Shown here piece after piece: positions 35,845 through 46,890 of a stretch of 64,000 bases of DNA. The position numbers were made by a program, and so were the translations under genes. Position 1 is the stretch's first letter. The number at the start of each line of letters is the position of its first letter. Under the pieces are notes generated by a model. That model had not been told where the DNA came from. It did not search any database and saw only the letters and a list, made by a program, of their open reading frames with translations. Source of the DNA: Ctena decussata (taxonomy: Eukaryota > Mollusca > Bivalvia > Lucinida > Lucinidae). Location of the stretch: contig OZ022515.1 in NCBI GenBank assembly GCA_963989385.1, positions 3,938,803 to 4,002,802 on the forward strand. Reading direction: 5' to 3'.

Positions 35845-36409
35845 TATAATGTTTTGCAGTATCTGATCTGGGTCGTCATTGTTCGCTAGGTTGCTAGGCT
35901 ATTAACAGCCATGTACAATAATTATAGTACATGCGCGCTGTGCGAAATCCTTTGCTAACCAAACTCGTTGCTTTCAAATTGCTGTTTATTAAAAAAAGAG
36001 AAGAAATGCAATTAGCCATCAACGCTAATAGCCATCATATATAAGTTAAATGACCACAATCAAGGCATATTAAAGTCCTTTCCTTATGTTAATATTTTTG
36101 TTGTTATCGTTGTTGTTTTTTTAATATAACCCACAAAGATGGGATAAAATCCTTCTAAAACGAACATTAATAAAACATGCATCTGAAAAGTAAAAAGGAC
36201 CTGTTTGGTCAGCTTATTGCTATTGACTTAATAATCACTGGTTGACATTTGCAACGCCGGATAAACGCTAACTGAAAAACAAGAATCGTCAGATTAAGAA
36301 CGAAAATAAAGTTCGATTTCGCGGGAGCTTGACTTTAACAAGCGCAGGTTTAATATGGACAATACTAGCCAAGTAAAGTGAGAGCAGCTGCAGTGTCAGG
36401 ACCCTATGC

Positions 36410-36740
36410 AATTATGTTCATACATCAAATGGTCTGCAACATATAAGGCGTAATCACTGGACCATGAAATAAAGGTCAATTTCTACTACTGCTAGTTTTG
36501 GGTCCATTTTCTTAGTCATACTAATTCATTATCCCAAGCTATCATGTACATACATCAAACAGTCATCAAGATATAAGGTAAAATCACTGGTCTCTGTGAC
36601 CTTCTGTTAGTTTGAGATCAAATATCCGGACATAATGAGTCATTATCAGAAGGATCATTTTCGTGTTTCAAAAAGTCTTCCAGTTATAAGAATAAATCAA
36701 TAAAACCATGAAATAAAAGTCACTGTTACCTACATTCAGT
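36410..36740 (+). repeat. Tandem repeat units, forward copy of the 32.7-kb array
   Basis: AATCACTGGACCATGAAATA and ATATAAGGTAAAATCACTGG link this block to 32690-33060. Confidence 0.7.
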
Positions 36741-36744
36741 ACAC

Positions 36745-37470
36745 CATCGTAGACGTATCCATCGAGCAAGTGCTAAGGCTCTAGCCCTTGTGGTTACTTA
36801 GAAACTGAGCAAAAAGCTAGAGATGAATATTTTTCTATGTTCAATTTACCGTAAAATACGAAACATGGTCCAAATCGAATCATTGTTTTCCGTATATATT
36901 TCGCAGACGTATTTGTGGAGCAAGATTAAAGACTCTAGTCCTTGCGGTTACCTAGAAACTGCGCTAAACGCAACAGGTGCATATTTTGTCTATCATGTTG
37001 AATCACCATTGAAATATAGGTAACAACCCAATATGCATCGCTTGCTAAAGTAGAACGCCCCCAAATGTGTCTATCTTGCAAGTTAGAAGCTTCTGGCCCT
37101 TGTGGTTAATAAGAAACTGAGCTAAACGCATAAGATGAATATTTTTTTCTATATTCAATTTACCATATAATAAAGGTCAGGACCCAATGTTTATCGCAGT
37201 TTTCTGGAGATCTTCCACGGACCTATCTTTGGAGAAAGCTTGCAGAATCTAGCCCTTTCAGTTACATCGACATTAAACTAAACACAACAGGAGAATACTT
37301 TATTATATGTGCAATCAACCATGAAATATAATATAGGTCATTGCCCAATATACTCGCTGCTTTCAGTAGATCTTCCGCCGACGCATCTATGGAGCAATGT
37401 TGAAGACTCTAGTCCTTGTGGTTACTTAGAAACTGAGCTAACCGCAACATGTGAATATTCTTACAAGGCG
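36745..37470 (+). repeat. Tandem array, unit about 160 bp
   Basis: Five units share GAAGACTCTAGTCCTTGTGG and TTACTTAGAAACTGAGCTAA.CGCAACA. Starts lie near 36746, 36902, 37066, 37216 and 37377. The 66- and 82-codon plus frames here are repeat translations. CACACGCACGCGCA-type sequence follows. Confidence 0.8.
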
Positions 37471-37761
37471 CACACGCACGCGCAGCAGCACGAGAACGCA
37501 CACGCGCACCCGGATGTATACGAAGGGTATTGCGAAAGCATATGTGTATTGAGCTAAAATGTGTATTTTAAATTCTTTCATAAAATTCACTTTTGGAATT
37601 TCTTGTGCTAAAACACTCTTATAGAGGTTGTAAAAGACATCTGCATGAATGCATGATAGTCCTCACTGTATTTCGTGTAACGGAATAGATCAAACGAAAA
37701 TGTTATTTCATAGTGAAAAGCAAAAACTATTGTTGAATGGTGAATGAAATTTTTAAATTAC

Positions 37762-38440
37762 CCTCAAGCTCCTTTAGTTTCAACTGAAGTTTCTGAGCGT
37801 CCTTTGAGGTGAAGACCTGTTTTTTTCTTTCCTCTAATGCTATGCGGTAGCCTTTTGGACCTATCGAGCTTTCGATGTCATCCATTATTGCACTTATTTC
37901 ATCCCAGTAGTTTTCAAATAGACGATCCTCAAGTCGCCCGTCCGCGGAATGGCCGTTAACAAGGTTTCGGCAGATTCGTATACGCTCCACATTGGCTCCA
38001 ACCGATGTGTCCCTTGGCTGAGCAGTCGTTGGTCTACCCCATCCTGTCACAGGTGCTGGAACTGAACTTATGTTTCTAATTAAAGTATATAACAAAGTAA
38101 TATCAAACTGATCAAGGCTGCCTGTGAATTGCCCATTTGGGTCAGGAAATAGAAGGTCTAATTGCTCTTGTCTAAGTTGTCTCAGTGCTCTTAACGTAGG
38201 TTCGTTTGCTAATAGCGCTGCGTAGATGTCGGCGAACCCATGTGGAACATGGCTCAGAAGGATATCTCTAAGACCATCAGCACACACTGTAACCAATACG
38301 TTACAAAGACGTGCAAGGTTAATGTGCTCCTTTGTCATTGGTGCTTCCGCATTTATTTCTTCCATATCAGAGACTGGCATTTTCTCCTGGCCGGCACATC
38401 CACCGACAGCTATTCCCGTTGACTCTCTCTCATCCTGCTC
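37762..38440 (-). CDS. ROCO-HEPN exon 6: DZIP3-type HEPN domain
   Basis: The exon starts after tttatttcag and adds 20 residues (from EQDERESTG) before the first Met at 38380. It ends at GAGG|GTAATT, 679 nt in all. Features from that Met: NLARLCNVLVTVCADGLRDI near residue 21, PDPNGQFTGSLDQFDITLLY around 79-98, VPAPVTGWG around 108-115, and the motif Arg138-NLVNG-His144-Ser. The NxVRH-like spacing R-x5-H is the HEPN active-site or RNA-contact motif. The pattern of these blocks matches the HEPN domain of DZIP3 (an RNA-binding ubiquitin ligase in vertebrates), without RING in this window. If the last intron is retained, translation stops at 37727 after eleven further residues. Confidence 0.9.
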
Positions 38441-39392
38441 CTGAAATAAATGATAGGATATTTAAACAAAACAATATTTGATCTATTTTGGAATGAAAAC
38501 CATTGACAGGGACGAACTATTCTAACCCACAAGACTCAGGGATTTCAAACAAGTCTGAAAGAATCGAACTTATTTCTGCTATGGAAGAACCAGAGCTCTT
38601 TTTCATAATTTGTGATATGATATCTAAATTTATCAGTATGCTTGCTTTTGTCTTCTGTGGATATGCGATCGCCTCATGAGGGGAAAATGGAGTCGATGGT
38701 TTTGCTGGAAGTTCAACATTTTATGACTGAACGTAGAACTACTCCTTTACTTGGTGGCAGCAGAGGGCTGAAATTTTGACAGTGGTACTCTCTAGTGATC
38801 GTTTCCCTGCCTTGATTTATTTACATCCATATAGTAATTTATTAATAATATCAGACGTTTATGCTCACCCTCACTCTTATTATTTCATATTGAACGTTCG
38901 TGATGATCTGTCACCCACACACCGCCTATTTAGAAGAGGGAAAAAACCGAGGTTTTATAGCTTAACATACCTAGCTGCTTCATTAATATGACCTTCGTAT
39001 TTAATCGTCTTCCTACACAAATGATTAAATGAAAGTGTGAATAGATAATTGTTGTGAATAGATAATTGTTGGAGCTATTTAAACATAACAAATATTTTGC
39101 GTTGAAACAGAAGGTGTAAAAAAACATGTAAATGCACTTGCACACATTTTGCACAAAACTACCGTCTTATATGCTAATGCAGATCTAATTTATGTGTATT
39201 TACACTCTATATGCACAGAACTTTTTACTATTAATTCCAGTGCAACAAGTCTGTAGCTGACATTGCTAATGCAGGTTTACTCTGAAATGTCGGAAATCTA
39301 AATTTGACAGATCAGAAGTGTTTTCTAGTATACCAACATGGCTTTGCGTACGATTTAGGCTCTGTGGCACATTAAAATATACTTTTATTTAC
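38441..39392 (-). other. ROCO-HEPN intron between exons 5 and 6
   Basis: No repeat family recognised; AT-rich, with GATAATTGTTG duplicated near 39045. Confidence 0.5.
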
Positions 39393-39956
39393 CATGCCTA
39401 TCCAGCCTCCAAGAAGGTTGTGTACATTCAATAAATGTGACTTTTGGCATTTGTCGCATGCTACAGCTTCTTGGTTGATCATATCACTAACGTCCAGGTA
39501 TCCACCACTGTCTGTAGGAGAGTATCGTGGGCACTGAATACATCGACAAAATTTGTCTGACAATCCCATGGCCTGAAGAATACTTCTTAAGCTTTGAGTG
39601 AGGAATTCCTGAACGGGTTGGCAAACGGCATGGTGTGGTTGTTCTTTATCCACAAAACTCTCTATTCTAGCATGAACAGCATAATTTACAAGAAACAATG
39701 TCAGCTTGTAGAGGCTTGCCTTGTCAAGATTGAACTTACAAACCCCAGAGAATATCAGCTTTCTTCCTTTCTGATCAACTATAGACCACCTAGTGATACA
39801 CATAGCTATCAACTTCTGAAATATCGCTGGTGGTAGAAAGTGGTTCTCTGCAACCATGCAAAATATAGTAGTGCGAGACGAACCTTCCAAATTTGTTATT
39901 AGACGTTTGTCAGCTTCTCTGCGTACCATACAAGGTATGATATAACGTACGTCTTT
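39393..39956 (-). CDS. ROCO-HEPN exon 5: COR-B and Cys/His cluster
   Basis: This 564-nt exon of exactly 188 codons runs from acceptor cttgattccag to donor ATG|GTAAAT. It opens with KDVRYIIPCMVRRE, the usual start of COR-B (xYxxPCxL). LPPAIFQKLIAMCITRW follows, and the usual alternating beta/alpha pattern comes after it. Near the C-terminus is a cluster of possible metal ligands: Cys137, Cys139, Cys142, Cys167, Cys170, His174 and His179 (exon numbering). It ends with the hydrophobic LLGGWIGM. Whether the cluster binds zinc is inference. Joining to exon 6 is in phase 0. Confidence 0.85.
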
Positions 39957-40165
39957 CTGGAATCAAGAAAACCGTAAATTCAAACTCACAAATAGTGCTC
40001 ATTTTAACTAGTTATTGTCAATTATCTCCGCATACTTCACTGAAATGGGTGAAATGTACCTTTTTGAGCCTACATCACGTCAAACTAAGACTTCATGTTT
40101 GCTTCCCTGGACGACGAATCTCTTTCAGTGTTCCTGTTTTGTATTTTGTCCATTTATATCAGAAA

Positions 40166-40339
40166 CGAGAAGCGACTGTAGCGTAGTGGATAACATCCCG
40201 GACTACCAATCCAGGGGTCGCAAGTTCGATCCCCCGCTTCTCCGGTCTTTCGGATGAGACTTTAAACCGAGGTCCCGTCTCCATATGACCTCGTTGTTGG
40301 TGGGACGTTAAACTCGAGTTCACTCACTCACTCACTCAC
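40166..40339 (+). mobile_element. tRNA-derived SINE with 11-bp target duplication
   Basis: TATATCAGAAA lies on both sides (40155-40165 and 40340-40350). The head has AGAAGCG pairing with CGCTTCT like an acceptor stem, a TAGCGTAGTGGATAACA A box and a GTTCGATCC B box. The body reads GGTCTTTCGGATGAGACTTT and AAACCGAGGTCCCGTCTCC, then a GTGGGACGTTAAACTC block and an (ACTC)n tail. The body resembles V-domain SINEs described in bivalves (RUDI-like), which is a recollection not a search result. Inserted in the intron between ROCO-HEPN exons 4 and 5, antisense to the gene. Confidence 0.9.
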
Positions 40340-40764
40340 TATATCAGAAAAGCATTTTAAAATTTTGCCGAAACCGATCCAAACATTATTAAAGCTATTG
40401 AAAATTGGAGCTATTTCATATTATGATAGAGACTCTATATGACCGTGACGCCACTCATCGGTATTAAACTTACACAATTATAACACCTTATTGCTCAATA
40501 AAATTACAGGTAAACCAGAGTCAAGCTAGCTGCTTGACCATAAATAATGACCTTTCCTCACGATATGAAAATTCAAAGAGTAACTACTCTTCAGGAACTG
40601 ACTGAATCAGATCCCAGACCCTATCCCCAACATCAAAGTTCATTTAAGTATATTTTGACCAGTAGTATAGACATTTCAGAGACATTTATGTAAAACTAAT
40701 GTGTGACGCTTAAATATACACTTCATGCGGCATACCTGTACACGAAACAATCAAAAATGTGTAC

Positions 40765-40907
40765 CTCAGTTTCCTCGACGTTTGCGTCTAAGTCATCAGG
40801 AACAGCGACAGGAGCAGCAATAAATAGAAATTTCTCCATCAGACGAATCACGTGCTCATGGTTTGCATACAGACTTGGATCTTCTTTGTTCTTTTCAAAA
40901 ATACCAA
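40765..40907 (-). CDS. ROCO-HEPN exon 4: COR, LMEKF segment
   Basis: This 143-nt exon has the acceptor gttttatag and the donor GAG|GTACAC. It reads GIFEKNKEDPSLYANHEHVI then RLMEKFLFIAAPVAVPDD, ending in an acidic stretch ANVEETE. The LMEKF motif is typical of the linker between COR-A and COR-B, where ROCO proteins switch to the second subdomain. It ends exactly on a codon, matching the phase 0 start of exon 5. Confidence 0.8.
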
Positions 40908-42086
40908 CTATAAAACATATTGGGAAATACGACTCAGGCAATGCATACACAAATAATATCCGTCAATAGTCAACAAATCAACATTTTAACAATACACGGG
41001 AAAACAGTATCAAGCCTAAAGGTTTTCACAATCAAAACCAAAGACAGAAAATGGTTTATAGTTTATGGTTTGTATATTCTCATGTTCGCAATTGAAAAAC
41101 AAAATCTTTTAAAGGGCGAAAAACCATGTTGAAAAACAACATGTACATTCGAGTACGTTTTGTAAAAAAACCTTTAGGAATAATGTTGCCTGTGTATATT
41201 TTATGCAAACAATGATGTATACATAGAAGGTTTTTAACTTTTAAACTTTCAAATTATTAGCGACGAATTCAAGGCCGCCATTAGCTGAAAAGTATTAAAT
41301 AACTGACATTGAAATGTAAGGAAAAAGGCCACCGAACTTCGTCATTCGCCATGTGAAAAACTGATTAAAATACATTAAGTTATTATGCAACGAAATCTCT
41401 TTTATAGAAAAAATGGCTGCATAAACCAAACATTTTGTTGTTAGGTCTGTTATTGATACATTGTTTATGATGTTAAGGCTAGCCCGTTGACCGACTACAT
41501 GGGAAACGGCTGTTTATACGGCTGCTGCTAATAATGTCCATGGTGGTTACTAGTTTTGTGTTTTATTTTCTCACATGGTGTCTTGGGTGGGATATTGGAT
41601 TGCATTGTGTCAGTTCCTATTTACTGTTACAACAGTGCAATAGAATTGTGGCAGGTAAAACAAACATTTTGACAAAAAAGACACAATTAAAAGGTGAAGT
41701 GTGTTAAGTCTAGTACGTTTTTAGTTGATCTTAATATGGGGACTTTCACTACTGTCTCACAAATACTTTGATAATCTTCTTATGTCATGCGCCTGTCTCT
41801 TTGTCTGCACAATCAACAAATATATGGAAGCTGGCCTTTGTAAACTGAGGCTTACTTTCTATAAAAATACTCGAGGACTTTAAGAACGCCTCAACCAAAA
41901 ATGTGACGTATTTCAGTAAATCCGCATTTCAAGTTATTTAGTATAGTTAGGTTTTATTAGAAATTGTACAACTAATCAATTTAAACAAATTGCAGGAATT
42001 TATGTATGTCAAGTGTGACGACCTTTGCACTTAACTGGTCAACGTCACTGCCCCTTAATTTTATTTAAAACGTCCTTATATTACAG

Positions 42087-42196
42087 CTCTTGAAGTCGAT
42101 CTCAGCTTTTCCAGGAAAAACATCCTCCCCCGTAAAAACAAAATTAAGGTCGTCATGACTTCATTTGCTGTCAGACAGCTTAAATTGAAGACTTGA
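42087..42196 (+). other. Weak candidate coding exon
   Basis: After cttatattacag a plus-strand frame reads LEVDLSFSRKNILPRKNKIK, then VVMTSFAVRQLKLKT and TGA. It has an acceptor and a stop but no recognised family. It lies antisense in a ROCO-HEPN intron. It could be a transposon or chance frame. Confidence 0.2.
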
Positions 42197-42820
42197 ACAC
42201 ACAAACTGGGATCCCGAAAAAGTGATTTTCTGAAAAATAACGCATTTTTACGTTTTACACGGCACATAAACAATATTCGATACAAACATCTTACAGATTT
42301 ACTTTCTAAGCATCCGCTAACATCAATAGATGTTTTGATATCACCACCAAACGTCCGTTTTGCCGCGCAAAAATGACGTCAACGTCATTGATTCCACTCC
42401 TAACGGACTCAAAGCTTCACATTTTAACGACACGCGGTTCTAGGGTAGACAACTATGAGACGTAAAATACTGTTTGGGTGAATTGATTGCTGTCGGTTTG
42501 GATGTTTAGTGCCATGTTGAAAATGCTAGTTTTGAATTCCGCGAGCATTTGTTTACCTCGCTTCAATTCAGTAATAATTGTTGAACTAAGTGGCAGACGG
42601 AAACCACTCTATACGCCGAATAAACATTCGGACGGTGCATTATGACCGTTTTGGTGAAATTCCCGCGTTTTTATACACACTTTTATCTTTGTCGCATGTA
42701 TTTAAACAAACAAATTTTAAGATTGTAGCGATGATTATCTTTGATACATGATTGCATTTTTTATCATAAGCTTTATTTTAGCTAATAATACAACAATTGC
42801 AGCATTTCAATTTCTTTCAG

Positions 42821-42922
42821 CTGAGGCGTTTTCAAAGTCCTCGAATATATATTCACTCCTCCTATGGCAGTTTCAAGACGTAGAAAATGTTTGTCTGGCG
42901 ATAAATTTTCAAATTCTCGACC
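42821..42922 (+). other. Weak candidate internal exon
   Basis: This 102-nt segment is bounded by a good acceptor (atttctttcag) and a strong donor (C|GTAAGT). One frame is open throughout and includes SNIYSLLLWQFQDVENVCLA. It is antisense to ROCO-HEPN, with no recognised family and no confirmed partner exon. Confidence 0.2.
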
Positions 42923-43533
42923 GTAAGTAAAATTTGTAACTTCGAGAATTTGTCACGTAATCGTACGGTCAGATACAATGATTGACCTTATGTCAGTTCT
43001 AGGTCAATGTGACCTATATTAAACATTTCATTTATAATGTCGTATCTCTGGCTATATTTTAAAGGTTTGACTTACTCTTAGGAAATATGATTTGTTTTAC
43101 TTTGCAGTTGATCTCACTTCACTTGGCCGGTATTGTCCTGTTTAATCTTTTGTTTGTTATATTAAGGCTCCTATAAGTTACTTTTTTATTGTCTTCTAAC
43201 AATTTTTATTACAAAATACAAACGCCCTATCTCTATTTTAGACATATTATGCAACAAAGCACCTAAATTCTTCGAATTTGTTGCTTCAGACTAGCGATTT
43301 TGAAATGAAATTGTATCTAGTCAATTTCATACGTATTTAGACTCTAACAACAATGCTCATTTTCAACAGGAGAATCCATTTATAAGAAGCGTTTTCGACT
43401 GGATATAAGGAGATATACTTTTTCACACAGAACTATAGATCATTAGAACAATATCTAAGAACACACGGTGAAAGTCCAGTACTTTAAATCAGTTTAAATC
43501 GCGGCTTAACGTTCACTGAAAACTCTGACTAGA

Positions 43534-43650
43534 TCAAGTTTCAACCACACTGTACACGTATTCTTCGACCCAGTTAGAGACTTTGAACACCTTGCCATAT
43601 TGGATGTCAGAGGCATACGCCAAGTCACAGATCCCCACATAAAGTAAGTA
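43534..43650 (-). pseudogene. Possible S1 serine-protease C-terminal fragment
   Basis: A minus-strand frame reads VGICDLAYASDIQYGKVFKV then SNWVEEYVYSVVET and a TGA at 43534-43536. The order GI, Cys, Tyr-x-x-VFxVSNxV resembles the last strand and C-terminal helix of trypsin-like proteases (GVYTRVSNYVDWI). No catalytic Ser block or clear acceptor was seen, so this is at best a fragment. It sits inside an intron of ROCO-HEPN on the same strand. The opposite strand is also open and ends at a good donor (AAA|GTAAGT near 43643), so strand is uncertain. Confidence 0.25.
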
Positions 43651-43848
43651 ACTTAATTAAACCTTTTTTAAATGTTAACGGTTAATCTTCAGATGAGATG
43701 ATGGAGTTAGGACCGTTAGAGCATAAATATTTTAGTACTATTACGATCATCTTGCTTAATATTTGGACAAATACAATAGCTAGAAAATAAAGGCCCTGTT
43801 TTTTTCGCAAACCAAAATCGACAAAAAATCCAGTTTTTTCTCATTTTT

Positions 43849-43884
43849 TATACGCCCGTCGTGACCTCCGTCCGTCCGTCTGTC

Positions 43885-43915
<31 letters not shown>

Positions 43916-45160
43916 CTGTCCGTCTGTCCGCTCCAAATCTCCTTAACCCCTTGAAAGATTTTTTGGAAACTTGGATCAAATGTTTGGCTTATCCGGACGA
44001 TGTGCAGAACTAATACTTCAGTGATGTCCGACAACGGTCAAGGTCACACTTAGAGGTCAAATGTCAAACGGTAAAATTTTGTGTCCGCTCCATATCTTGA
44101 AAACCGTTTAAGATTCCTTGATGAAAGTTTGTATAATTATAAAGCACCATCAGACGATGTGCAGAGAAAAAGAACCATAACCCTATTTTCCCTTTTAACA
44201 AAATAACGCCCCTTTGTAATTTTCGTATAATTATTTCATATAAGCATTGCATCTCAAAAATCGTTGAATATTTCTTCATGAAAGTTTGTATAAATATAAA
44301 GCATCATCAAACAATGTGCGGAGAAAAAGAACCATAACCCTATTCTGTTTTGACCGAATTGCGTCCCTTTGTATTTTTCTTATAGTAATTTCACATAAAC
44401 TTTGTGTCCGCTCCATATCTCGAAAACAGTTTAAGATTTCTTCATGAAAGTTTGTATACATATAAAGCACCATCAGAGGATGTGCAGGGAAAAAGAACCA
44501 TGACCCTACTTTCACTTTTAAAAAATTACGCCCCTTGTATTTTTCTTATTGTAATTTTGTATTAAATTCGTGTCCACTCCATATCTCCTTTACCTCGTGA
44601 AAGATTTTTTTTGGAAACCTGAGTCCAATGTTCACCTTATCGAGGCAAGTTGCAGAACTTGTCTTTCAACAAAGGTCAAGGTCACACTTTAGAGGTCAAA
44701 GTTCAAAAGGTAACATTATTTGTCCGCTCCATATCTCAAAAGATGTATATAGATTTCTTCATAAAAGTTTATACAAATATGAAGCATCATCAGACAATGT
44801 GCAGAGAAAAAAAAACCATAAACCTACTTTCAGTTTTGACGGAATTATGCACCTTTGTATTTTTCATATAGTAATTTCGTGTCTGCTCCATATCTTGAAA
44901 ACCGTTTAAGATTTCTCCATGAAAGTTTGTACAAATATCAGACGATATGCAGAGAACAAGAACTATGACCCTACTGATGGAATTATGCCCCTTTGTGTTT
45001 TTGTGTAGGAATTTCATATTAGCTTCGTTTGTTTTGTAGTTTTATATCTGCCTTATTATTGAAGATTTAAGCTACTGACAAAATTTCTGTCATCTCTTGT
45101 TGTCTTTCCAACTTTAAGCCCCAACGGGCGTATATTGCCCCGCTCAGCGGAGATCTTGTT
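43849..45160 (+). mobile_element. Hairpin/TIR element family G (ATACGCCCGTC)
   Basis: Starts ATACGCCCGTCGTGACCTCC, followed by a long GTCC/GTCT run (43868-43930). It ends with the inverse ACGGGCGTATATTGCCCCGC. Inside, monomers of about 160 bp repeat TCCGCTCCATATCTTGAAAA and GAAAGTTTGTATAAATAT.AAGCA. Two AAGGTCACAC sites occur (44040, 44686). Frames on both strands are repeat translations. Confidence 0.8.
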
Positions 45161-46015
45161 TTCTTATAACATAATAGAATACTCTCAAATGCACTTGAAA
45201 TCAATGTATTTCACCATTTATGGACGATCTGTGCAAGAGAAATCAATTATTTGGAGTTTCGAGGAAAAATATATATGTTGTCTATCTTTTTTTTTTTTTT
45301 TTTTTTTTTCGTTTTTTTCTCGAAATAATAAAAAATGGGGAAAAGTAACTTGTTGCACTTATCCTTTAATTATACCATATTCATGAGTTAATGACACAAA
45401 GTACTATTTCGTGATTACGAATAACTTTTTCGTTTTCATATCGTCCATACTAGCTAAGAACTCAATATGTCTTACCCACAAACTGTCCATACGCTGGTAA
45501 AAGGTGACTGCAAATTAAGAAGTTTCAACAGTCCTACCATTTATCAGAGTGTATAACAATCAAACGTTTGATAAAAATGTATAGTATTAATAAAGATTAG
45601 ACCCTTACCCTGGCCGAATTACATGTGACATCTGGAACTAAAGCAGTCGCAAATTTTATCCAGTCCGACCGAAATACTAACAGGATTAAGTCCTAAACGG
45701 AGTATGAAATCTGTATGTAACTGAAAATTGCTCAGATCCGATTTATTCCACAGACAAATGAAAAATTTTAAATCACAATCTGTATAGGTAAATGCAAAAA
45801 AAAGCAAATATATACAGGTCCACTAAACATCCACGACATTTAATTCAGCATACGTGTGAATTATAAGTACATAGAAGCATTAGATGCATTGTAATTACTC
45901 TTATATAGGTATACTGAGAAGCAAAATCGCATTTTACACTACCCTAATGGTTAATATTTCTCAGACTTTTAATAAAGTCAATGCAATTAAACGATATGAC
46001 AGAAACTTTGCATAC

Positions 46016-46176
46016 CAATGGCTGAGCGACTAATAATTCCAGATTCACAGAATTCTTTCCACTGTTTGTCAAGTGTTGGGATGCGGATTGCAAACCTATC
46101 AGCCGTAATAAAAGTTTTGAGCCCGTCTATCAACCATACTGGGTCCAGTACGACATTGTCACGTAAAAGTTTGTCA
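46016..46176 (-). CDS. ROCO-HEPN exon 3: COR-A, VLDPxWLID segment
   Basis: This 161-nt exon follows a strong pyrimidine tract (ttcttcttttcag) and ends at TTG|GTATGC. After one base that completes Ser, it reads DKLLRDNVVLDPVWLIDGLK, followed by TFITADRF. The VVLDPxWLID...IT motif is the most recognisable block of COR domains, and its position after FLHxxG in exon 2 is as expected. The last base (G) joins TT of the next exon to give Val. Confidence 0.85.
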
Positions 46177-46449
46177 CTGAAAAGAAGAAGAGATATAAGC
46201 TAAAAAACACAATGATTATTTGCATGTATTTAATTAATATCTTTTATCAATAACTCATTAAACAGATATCACACAACAATCATCAATTTGAAACTAACAG
46301 CCTCTAACATTTTCACGGTTGGCATTAAGAAGCATATCTGGTTCAACTAAACTTTGGAATTTAGATCCCGACTTATGTTGTTGCTTATGTTGTGTTTATT
46401 ATCGCTGTCATTGTTTCTGGTCTATCTATTAGTCTGACATTTTGTTCAT

Positions 46450-46890
46450 TACATGTATTTAGGATAGGTGCGTGATCGTCTGCTGGGAAAGAGCTGATCA
46501 CTTGGTAAGTACCTTGACTATCAGTGCTGTTTTTATTGTTCTCCTTTCGCATTTGCTGTTAATGGCAGGATTTGAACATCGATTGTGACGATGCCTTATT
46601 CATCCCTTCTCAACTATTTTAGGTAATTATTGTCGGCTTTCTATTTGTCCTTGACTTTTTGTTTATTGTTTATGATAGGTGCGTGACTATCTGCCTGGAT
46701 CGGGTATATCTCTTGGCTTTTCGCATGTCTTGTTTCGCTTTCGGTGCCATCTTTATGGTTTTCCCTTCGCACCACGTGTTTAGGGCAGGGCTTGTCCATT
46801 TACTGTGGCGATGCCTGCTTAATGTCATCTTATCGATTTTGGATACTCACATTAAAGTTTTGACTTTTAATAGATTTCCTTAACCTTTAA
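46450..46890 (+). repeat. Diverged tandem duplication, unit about 210 bp
   Basis: AGGATAGGTGCGTGATCGTC near 46460 is repeated as TGATAGGTGCGTGACTATC near 46672. Both are followed by TCTCCTTTCGCA/TTCCCTTCGCA and GTGACGATGCCTT/GTGGCGATGCCTG. Confidence 0.7.

Larger units (their letters stand above)
34261..37761 (-). other. Last intron of ROCO-HEPN
   Basis: Contains a small MITE at 35668-35844 and tandem repeats at 36410-37470. A 71-codon plus frame at 34983 and other short frames show no domain. The sequence at 34490-35660 and 35846-36400 is unassigned. Confidence 0.6.
40908..46015 (-). other. ROCO-HEPN intron between exons 3 and 4
   Basis: This 5.1-kb intron holds the weak plus-strand exon candidates (42087, 42821), the protease-like fragment (43534-43650), an element at 43849-45160 and a poly-T run near 45290. 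Unassigned stretches are 40970-42080 and 45160-46015. Confidence 0.6.

Noticed and set aside
39594..39836. 80-codon plus frame opposite exon 5
   Set aside because: Shadow of the COR-B coding sequence on the other strand.
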